Origin: Physella acuta
Lineage: Eukaryota; Mollusca; Gastropoda; Physidae
Reading direction: 5' to 3'
Assembly (NCBI RefSeq): GCF_028476545.1
Contig: NW_026733189.1
Location: 1 to 64,000 of the forward strand
DNA: 64,000 bases
The notes beneath the pieces are model-generated. The model ran no database searches. It saw nothing but the letters and a program-made list of their open reading frames with translations, and was not told the DNA's origin. Below are positions 56,868-64,000 of this stretch, piece by piece (position 1 is the first letter of the stretch; every line of letters begins with the position of its first letter). A program made the translations under genes and the position numbers.

Positions 56868-57092
56868 AGCCGTTCGATCTAGTGAAGGCTAATTAGGGGT
56901 AGATAATAAAGTTTTTAAACTATTCTAAATTAAGAGGAGGTAAAAAGATTTGGAACTTGCTGTCTTCTGTAAAAAATGATCACGGACGGCTGCTTTCACG
57001 CAAGCTACTGATGGTGTTTTAAAGGAAATATTTATTGTCGTGTCGACGTCATAAATTAGGAATCACTAAAAAGTAGAAAATAAAACTAGTAT
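56868..57092 (+). mobile_element. Helitron-like repeat, divergent third copy
   Basis: GGCTGCTTTCACGCAAG, GGTGTTTTAAAGGAAATATT and AAAAGTAGAAAATAAAACTA parallel the element at 28578. The terminal hairpin is not preserved. Confidence 0.35.
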
Positions 57093-57383
57093 TTTTGGTT
57101 TGGTTGCTAAAAATATGTTAACGATCTCATCAACGACCAAAGCTTTTATGAAAGAAAGTAGATTAGTTTTATTTTCTTATTTTCGGTGCATTTAAAAGCT
57201 TGTTGGTATAACGGTTATTTATACTTGTTTTATTTCAATTTATTTCTCATCAGCCGGTCGTGTGGATATTTGCGGGTGTACCTACATTCGTGCACGGTGT
57301 GTATGTGAGTGTTTTAGGGTAAAAACTTGAACATTCGGTTGTGTTAAATGTAGAAATTATCCTTCAGACTACGGGGTAATAAC

Positions 57384-57565
57384 CAGCGTTTCTTCCAGAC
57401 TTTTTCTACGGGAAGGGGGGCGGGGGCACTTGAAATTTTCGAGGGGGGGGGGGGGGGAAGAGGGGGCGGACACTTGTAAAAGTATGTGTTTTCTATATAA
57501 ATTCTATTTTGTTCGGTGGGGAGAGGGGGGGGGGGTGGTAGAAGAGATGCCTGGAAGAAACTCTG
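57384..57565 (+). mobile_element. hAT MITE, G/C-tract family
   Basis: The ends are CAGCGTTTCTTCCAGAC and CTGGAAGAAACTCTG. A perfect 8-bp duplication GTAATAAC flanks it (57376-57383, 57566-57573). Four G-rich runs border the core TTTTCTATATAAATTCTA. Confidence 0.9.
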
Positions 57566-57704
57566 GTAATAACAGACAAAATGTCCTTTAACATCGAGAC
57601 GGAAGATGGACCAGGTAGTAAAATCAAGTTTTTATTTAACACAGCTAATGACCACCACCCAGCCCAAACAAAACAATTTAAAAATTGATAAGTGCGTCTC
57701 TGAG

Positions 57705-57815
57705 TTCGTTCAGCACTAATGGGTACCCGAATCGTAAAGGCAGTTAAACAAGCGGTCGCTTCGGAGGCCGAGCTCAACGTAACAGATGGACTCTACTTCC
57801 CGTTAGGATCAGAGA
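57705..57815 (+). mobile_element. SINE family 2 fragment
   Basis: TGGGTACCCGAATCGTAAAG, GGCCGAGCTCAACG and GATGGACTCTACTTCCCG match the body and tail with many substitutions. Confidence 0.5.
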
Positions 57816-57919
57816 GTTAATGAGCGTCTGCGAAATCTGTGTTTTGGACACATCCCACCACCAGTACAGTCGGGTGGATGAATCGGTCAAAAGCTTGAGC
57901 TCTGCTGGCTCGACCACTT

Positions 57920-59500
57920 TTCCTCCCTTACGCCTTAAAGTGTAAACAAAACAAAACAAAACAAAAAAAACCCACCCCACCCAAATCCACAACGACCCCA
58001 CCCTCCCCCATACCCCCACACCCGCATTGACCGCTCGCCTGAGTAAACAAATCACCCCCCCCCCCACACACACACACGCACCACCTCCCCAACCCGCTCA
58101 TCATTCCCTCCCCCACCCCCACCCTGAATTTGTTCCTGCCCAGGAGAATCTATTTTTAGATCAATCAATACTCTCATAACCAAAGTTTTTTTTCTCTCTC
58201 AAAGTCTCGGTGACCTGAACTTTTATCTCTCTCCCTCTCTCTCTCTCCCGCTCCCCACCCCCTAACTCTATCACTTCCTAACTTTTGTTGATTAATTAGG
58301 ATCATAAACCACGCGCGTGCAAAGACCCCACCCCTCCCCACCTCCCTGTATACCCCCACCTCCCTCTAACTCCCCTCTCCCTCCACCCACCCTTCTATTA
58401 TTGATACAAAATACAATATTGATCTAAATCTGAAAAAAAGACAACAAAAAACTGACAAGGCAGGATTTTTTTTTCCTGTTGCAGAAAAAACGTACCTGGC
58501 CAAGTTCTGCTTCATGATGTGAGCTTCTCCCCCCCCCCCCCCCACCTACTCCTGTTCCACGCTGCACCTCCCTCCCTCTAATCACCCCCCATCACCTCTC
58601 AATGCGCCAACTTACCCCCTCTCCTCTACCGGTTAGAAGTTTCACATCTTCTAACAACACCTAGCGACCACCACTATCATCCTCCTTCGACCCTCTGCCT
58701 ACCCCGCCCCACCCTACCCTCCAATATATCACCCCACTCCTCCCCCGCCCCACGATACTCCTTCAATCTGTCACCCCACCCTCTTCATTCAACCTGTTAC
58801 ATCAGCCTCCTCCCCACTCCTCCCCACCACACCCTCCTGATTCAATTGTTATCCCAACCTCCTCCGCCCGACCCCACACTCATTAAATATATCACCCCTC
58901 CCCACCCTACCCCCCTCTTTCAATCTGTCACCCCATCCTCCCCTCCCCACCCTACCCTCCTCATTCAATCTATCCTCCACTCCCCCCTCCCCTCCCCCAC
59001 CTTACCCTCCTCTTTCAATCGATCACCCCATCCCCCCCCCCTCCCCCTCCCCTCCCCCACCCTACCCTCCTCTTTCAATCTGTCACCCCATCCTCCCCAC
59101 TCTACCCTCCTCTTTCAATCTATCACCCCATCCTCCCCTCCCCTCCCTACCCTACTCATTAAATCTGCCACCCCATCCTCCCCTCCCCACCCTACCCTCC
59201 TCATTCAATCTGTCACCACAACCTCCCCCCACCCCACCCTCCTCCTTCAATCTGTCACCACAACCTCCCTCCACCCCACCCTCCTCCTTCAATCTGTCAC
59301 CACAACCTCCCCTCCCCTCCCACACTCTCCTCCTTCAATCTGCTCCTCAGCCCCCTCCCACCCTTCTGATTTATTTTTACCCCAACCTCCTCCCTCACAC
59401 ACTCTCGACACTCCCTTCTCACACTACTACACCCCTCCCCTCTTCCACCTGCCGCCTCCCTCCCTCCACCCCCAGCCCCGCACCTTCCAGTCCCCTGTAC
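57920..59500. repeat. C/CT-rich low-complexity DNA with a minisatellite of about 40 bp
   Basis: From about 58780 to 59345 units with CCTCTTTCAATCTGTCACCC and CATCCTCCCCTCCCCACCC repeat about a dozen times. The flanks are C-rich simple sequence. A 231-codon Pro/Ser/Thr frame runs through the array because the unit lacks stops; it is not protein-like. Confidence 0.85.
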
Positions 59501-59639
59501 TTGGTATTAAAATTTCATCGAGTCGATTCAACCTCAGGTGAACAGCTAAGTCGATAATGCACAACGAGGGGGGGGGGGGGGTGGTGGGGGTGGGGGTGGG
59601 GGTGACCTGAGGGGCATCGAGGGTATATCGATTAATCAA

Positions 59640-60660
59640 CATGACAAGTCAAAGAATTTGTGAAATGGTTTTTAAATAAATTATTTCTCTCTTGCATTTT
59701 GACAGTTGCATTTTGTTACCTACACAAATGTAATCTACACTTTTACCGCATACCAATTTACCTTTTCATCATTTATCACATTTTCTTAGTATGCCTTTTG
59801 ATCTACCTTGTATAAAGGTAATCACGTAAAAAGTTACTCGAAATTTACCTTTATTCCCAGGTAAAAATGTTCCTTTAACCACATGCCAATTTCCCGTTTA
59901 AAAATTTAACATATTACCCGAATTACATTTTAATCCTATGTCAATTTACCTTTTCATCACATTGCCAATTTACTTAAGGTTTACGTTTATGTTAATTTAC
60001 CTTTTATCTCCTTTGCCATTGAAACCTAAATCAGCTGTAATTAATTGTCTGCTAATTAGGCTTGTGCGCGGCTAATGAGATGAGAAGCAGGTGGTGTCAA
60101 GTCACCCCATGTCTTGACGCCCGGAGTGTCGCCCCACACCCAACACCCGCTCCCCCGGTGCATGACGCGTCTAGTCGACCTCAAGTGTCAACTCTCCGAT
60201 CACGGCGTTTCACAAAACAAGGGCAGATAACCGGCGGTAGCGGAGTTGTCGCACGTTAAATCACCAGTGTTTCGGAGTTGTCTTTCTTTTGTTTACTTGT
60301 TGTGCAGTGAACAGCGGGTTAAAGGGAGGTAAATAATGTAAAGTAAAACTTAGCGAAGATTTGTTTACAGGCGGAGCAAGGCCCTTGGGAGTGTGTGAGG
60401 GGTCCCAGTGGTAAAGTGTGAGACCCGCTGGGCCTGTAGGGTGGGTGGGGCACGGACTTCATAGTGAGGGAGTGTCGTGGTGTGGGCCACGGTATGTCGT
60501 GTGTTCATCTGTATGGTGTGTAGTTGTACGTGTGTTTTGTATGTCTTTGTGTGTCTAGAGTATATGTCAACGGGTGTAGTTTATAAATGGGTAGTATATA
60601 TGTCCACATGCGGTGTATATGTCAGCGTGTGAAGTGTATTTGCCCATCTGTGTATTGTAT
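59640..60660. other. Intergenic; degenerate AATTTACC repeat, then GT-rich DNA
   Basis: Words AATTTACCTTTTCATCAC recur at 59757, 59948 and 59996, an old tandem repeat. 60060-60260 is richer in CpG than its surroundings. 60400-60660 has loose TGTGTATATGTC words. No exon is supported. Confidence 0.4.
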
Positions 60661-60748
60661 ATATATATATATATATTTGTACATAGTGTATAAAACCCTA
60701 CGTATGTAATTGATTAGTCGATATGTGTAGTGTTTTAAGTCCATGTGT

Positions 60749-60978
<230 letters not shown>

Positions 60979-60999
60979 TGTGTAGTATATGTTGCCCTG

Positions 61000-61945
61000 T
61001 GTACGATGTATATGTTGTGTACGTACAGCGCATATCATAGAAAATAAAATATATCAATCCATTTGAGGCCATAAGTACTTTATCCCATGGGTTATGTGCT
61101 ATGACCAACAGTGCACCCAACCCACAGGGCGCTTTATGAAGGTGTTCCTCTTATGGTTGTCATATGGTCGCCCATTGGGTTTGACATTATGAATCCATTG
61201 AAGGTCCAACATCATACTCCCCCCCCCCCCCCCCCGTCGTCCCTGTGTTATTTTAAGTCTTCAATTTGGCAGTATCGGGGGTTACTTTTTTAAATTGACA
61301 GCTCCTCTAATCAACCAGTACACCCCCCACCCCTCTTGTCTCACTTTTATCATACCACACTGCCTTCCCCCCTCCCCCCCCCAAATTACCCCTATCCCAC
61401 ATCCGGGTCTTTAATCTCCCCCTCCCCCGGTACACACCCTCAGCAAACGTGGCACACCGAACAACCCACACAGCCAACTTGTGTGGTATACTAGACTCCA
61501 CCCCCCCCCCCCCGTCCCACTTCTTCACACAAGCACAGACAGGGGGAGGTAGGGTGGAAAGGTCGGTCGGGATATCGCACTAACATAAATGGCGAGGGGA
61601 GAGAAGTAGGGGTGGTTTGAAATTATGTCCCTTTCCCTTTATTAATTATTAGCACGCGGGCTCCTAGTCTTCTGGTCAGTTCTTTTTTCATGTGTGTGTG
61701 TGTGTGTGTGTGTGTGTGAGCTAAGTTCGAGTTGCACTCTTAAACGGATTAGAATTAAAAGTTAATTAGCTTCTCGACTACAACTCATTCTAACCGATGA
61801 GACCGTCTTTACTTGACCTACAAACTGCCACACCAACGCCACTCCGAGCCCACTACACCTACGAACTAGGGTCCTTAATACTACCACAACCCATTGTGTT
61901 TTCAGTCCATCACATCATTGAGGCTCATTACCATCACGAAACCAT
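61000..61945. other. Intergenic with C runs and a (GT)n tract
   Basis: C runs lie at about 61218-61235, 61370-61381 and 61500-61513, and a GT tract at 61692-61719. I see no gene. Confidence 0.5.
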
Positions 61946-61949
61946 CCCA

Positions 61950-62440
61950 CACAACCAACCATCCCTCAGTAACCTTGAATATACCACCACACTACCCCTC
62001 AACCAAATATCCCACATACCCCCCACAACCAACCCTCACTAAACCATCCCACCTAACCCCCACAACCATCCCACCTAACCCCCACAACCAACCTCACTAA
62101 AACATCCCACCTAACCCCCACAACCAACCACCTCACTACCCCCTCAACCAAACATCCCACATACCCCCACAACCAACCCTCACTAAACCATCCCACCTAA
62201 CCCCCACAGCCATCCCACCTAACCCCCACAACCATCCCACATACCCCCACAACCAACCTCACTAAACCATCCCACCTAACCCCCACAACCAACCACCTCA
62301 CTACCCCCACAACCAACCCTCACTAAACCATCCCACCTAACCCCCACAACCATCCCACCTAACCCCCACAACCATCCCACATAACCCCCACAACCAACCC
62401 TCACTAAACCATCCCACCTAACCCCCACTAAACCATCCTA
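61950..62440. repeat. Minisatellite of CCCACCTAACCCCCACAACC units
   Basis: Units of about 20-30 bases combining CATCCCACCTAACCC, CCACAACCA and ACCCTCACTAAA repeat in varied order. The CTAACCCCC words look telomere-like but the period is too long and too irregular for a telomere. Confidence 0.9.
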
Positions 62441-63500
62441 ACTAAACCAATCTATCCCAACCTTACATACCCTAAGACCCATCCACCCCCACCCTACCGT
62501 ATCAAAACCCTACCCCCACACATCCAACCATTTTAAGTCTCATCCCTACCCTATCCATCTCCCCCACCCCTCTTTCCTCTTTACACATACACACCACATC
62601 GATCCTACCATATCAAACCCCACCCCCTCATAATCCACCTCACCATCCCCTCACCCACTATACCAAATATTTCATACTTAACCCTTACCACCACCACACC
62701 CTTCCCGCACCTTATCCCAGCCCCTTCCCCCCTTCCCCCACACAAATCTCATGTCAACAATCCCCACTAATCCCTACCACACCCTCCCCATATCTCTCCC
62801 TACATCTGCAACTAAAAAAAACAACAACAAATTAATAAACTGTTTACATTTTGTCTGTCAATGCCCCCCCCCCCCCCCGCCAGTGGTGAACGACTCAGCA
62901 ACACACGCCCTACACACCACTGACACAGCTGTGACATGAGCTAGTCGGGAGGTCAGCGAGAAGGACGTTCAGACAGTTGGTCTGTGTACTGGGGGAAAAA
63001 AAAACCCTCGAGAGATCAGCAGGGGTAGGGGTAAAAAAGGTGGAAGGGGCGTGTACATACATGCGTACTACGTCACTCGCTGAATGTAAATAACTACACC
63101 ATTTTTAATTCGCCCTCATTTTTAAACCGTGAAATCTTTTGACCATAAAGTTTTAATGTTCACCGGTCATTTTGTACTTTCACTTTTGTGGCAATATACG
63201 AGGTTAATTAATTAGCATGCTTTCAAGCGGAACTAATGATGGTGTTGTTACATACTCGCAAATGTATGTGACCTCACTACTTGCGGTCAACTTCTTATGT
63301 AATATTTGACTAACCATGGCCAGGCATTAAAGGACTTGAGTTCACAAGACAAGCAGTCCAAAATTTTGAATTTTGTAGTGTGGAGATTATGTAGATAAAA
63401 TGGTTCTTTTTTTTGTTATATATAATCCGTGTTACATTACATATAATCCGTGTTACATAAAATCAATGTTACATGTGACAAATTTGTCACATAAAACTAA
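62441..63500. other. C-rich then ordinary intergenic DNA, no gene seen
   Basis: 62441-62760 is C/A-rich simple sequence. A C run lies at 62863-62879. The rest shows no exon or named repeat. Confidence 0.45.
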
Positions 63501-63582
63501 AGTAGTTCCCCTTTCGGACCTGGCGGCCCACGTGGCTGGTGAAGTAGAGTTCACCTGTTTCTGTGAACTCGCGGCATATTAT
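63500..63582 (-). mobile_element. SINE family 2, tail fragment
   Basis: AGTTCCCCTTTCGGACC and GTGAAGTAGAGTTCACCTG match the 3' part of the family on the minus strand. The body is missing. Confidence 0.7.
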
Positions 63583-63589
63583 TAATGTT

Positions 63590-63897
63590 TTTTCCTTCTG
63601 ATTCTTGTTTTTTCCTTAGGATTCATGTTTGTTAAGATTAATGTTTGTTTAGATTCATGATTGTTGAGATTCATGTTTGTTTAGATTCATGTTTGTTTAG
63701 ATTCATGTTTGTTTAGATTCATGTTTGTTTAGATTCATGTTTGTTTAGATTCATGTTTGTTTAGATTCATGTTTGTTTAGATTCATGTTTGTTTAGATTC
63801 ATGTTTGTTTAGATTCATGTTTGTTTAGATTCATGTTTGTTTAGATTCATGTTTGTTTAGATTCATGTTTGTTTAGATTCATGTTTGTTACATAGGA
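63590..63897. repeat. Minisatellite, 16-bp unit TTAGATTCATGTTTGT
   Basis: About fifteen near-identical units, with degenerate units at the left edge (GATTCTTGTTTTTTCC, GATTAATGTTTGT). Confidence 0.95.
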
Positions 63898-63905
63898 TTC
63901 AGGTT

Positions 63906-64000
63906 TGTTCGCTTTTTATATAGGTCCCAAGCTAGAGATGGCCCTTGTTATATAGGTCCCAAGCTAGAGATGGCCCTTGTTATATAGGTCCCAAGCTAGA
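63906..64000. repeat. Tandem repeat, 32-bp unit, cut by the window end
   Basis: ATATAGGTCCCAAGCTAGAG plus ATGGCCCTTGTT repeats about three times and is still running at base 64000, so the full array length is unknown. Confidence 0.9.

Noticed and set aside
58846-59541. 231-codon Pro/Ser/Thr open frame
   Set aside because: It follows the CT-rich minisatellite of about 40 bp and has no globular segment or conserved word.
61950-62440. Telomere or subtelomere
   Set aside because: CTAACCCCC words occur, but the unit is long and irregular and does not match the animal TTAGGG repeat.

Overview
This window is nuclear DNA of an animal, most likely a gastropod mollusc (inference). It is AT-rich and intron-rich, with GT-AG introns, AATAAA signals, tRNA-derived SINEs, many hAT-type MITEs, long (TA)n tracts and minisatellites. 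There is no sign of prokaryotic gene organisation. I recognised no retrovirus, LTR element or Polinton.

Three protein genes are supported, all on the + strand. (1) 16521-24762 is a complete 12-exon orthologue of SLC49A4/DIRC2, a lysosomal major facilitator transporter; all exon phases close to give 929 residues, with a disordered N-terminal extension of about 455 residues. (2) 30607-32317 is a two-exon gene for a 339-residue intracellular protein with a chymotrypsin-like (S1 fold) protease domain; the specific subfamily is not recognised. (3) 34849-42658 is a complete 11-exon orthologue of LNPK (Lunapark), the ER three-way-junction protein; all phases close to give 522 residues, with a myristoylation-type start, two membrane segments and a CxxC...CxxC zinc motif. 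A possible fourth gene start (two 34-bp exons at 57581 and 58485) is only a hypothesis. The three genes share no obvious pathway; two encode endomembrane proteins (lysosome, ER).

Layout: 1-16.1 kb holds microsatellites, SINEs, C/G-tract hAT MITEs, a TTAA-flanked repeat, a 35-bp minisatellite and a minisatellite grown from a SINE body. 16.1-24.8 kb is SLC49A4; 24.8-30.6 kb is AT-rich 3' flank with one MITE, one Helitron-like repeat and one SINE. 30.6-32.3 kb is the protease-like gene. 34.8-42.7 kb is LNPK, whose first intron carries a nested palindromic transposon of about 1.1 kb inside an older copy of itself. 42.7-51 kb is AT-rich DNA with few features. 51.2-64 kb is repeat-dominated: inverted G-rich composites, a CACATG minisatellite, C-rich minisatellites, a large TA/CA microsatellite, and two arrays at the end, the last running off the window.

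The most interesting observations are the palindromic transposon dimer in LNPK intron 1, a 90-bp tandem duplication that made a decoy splice acceptor for SLC49A4 exon 8, a tandem triplication over the LNPK exon 8 donor, the N-terminal extension of SLC49A4, and a hAT MITE family whose copies each carry long G/C homopolymers with intact 8-bp target duplications.
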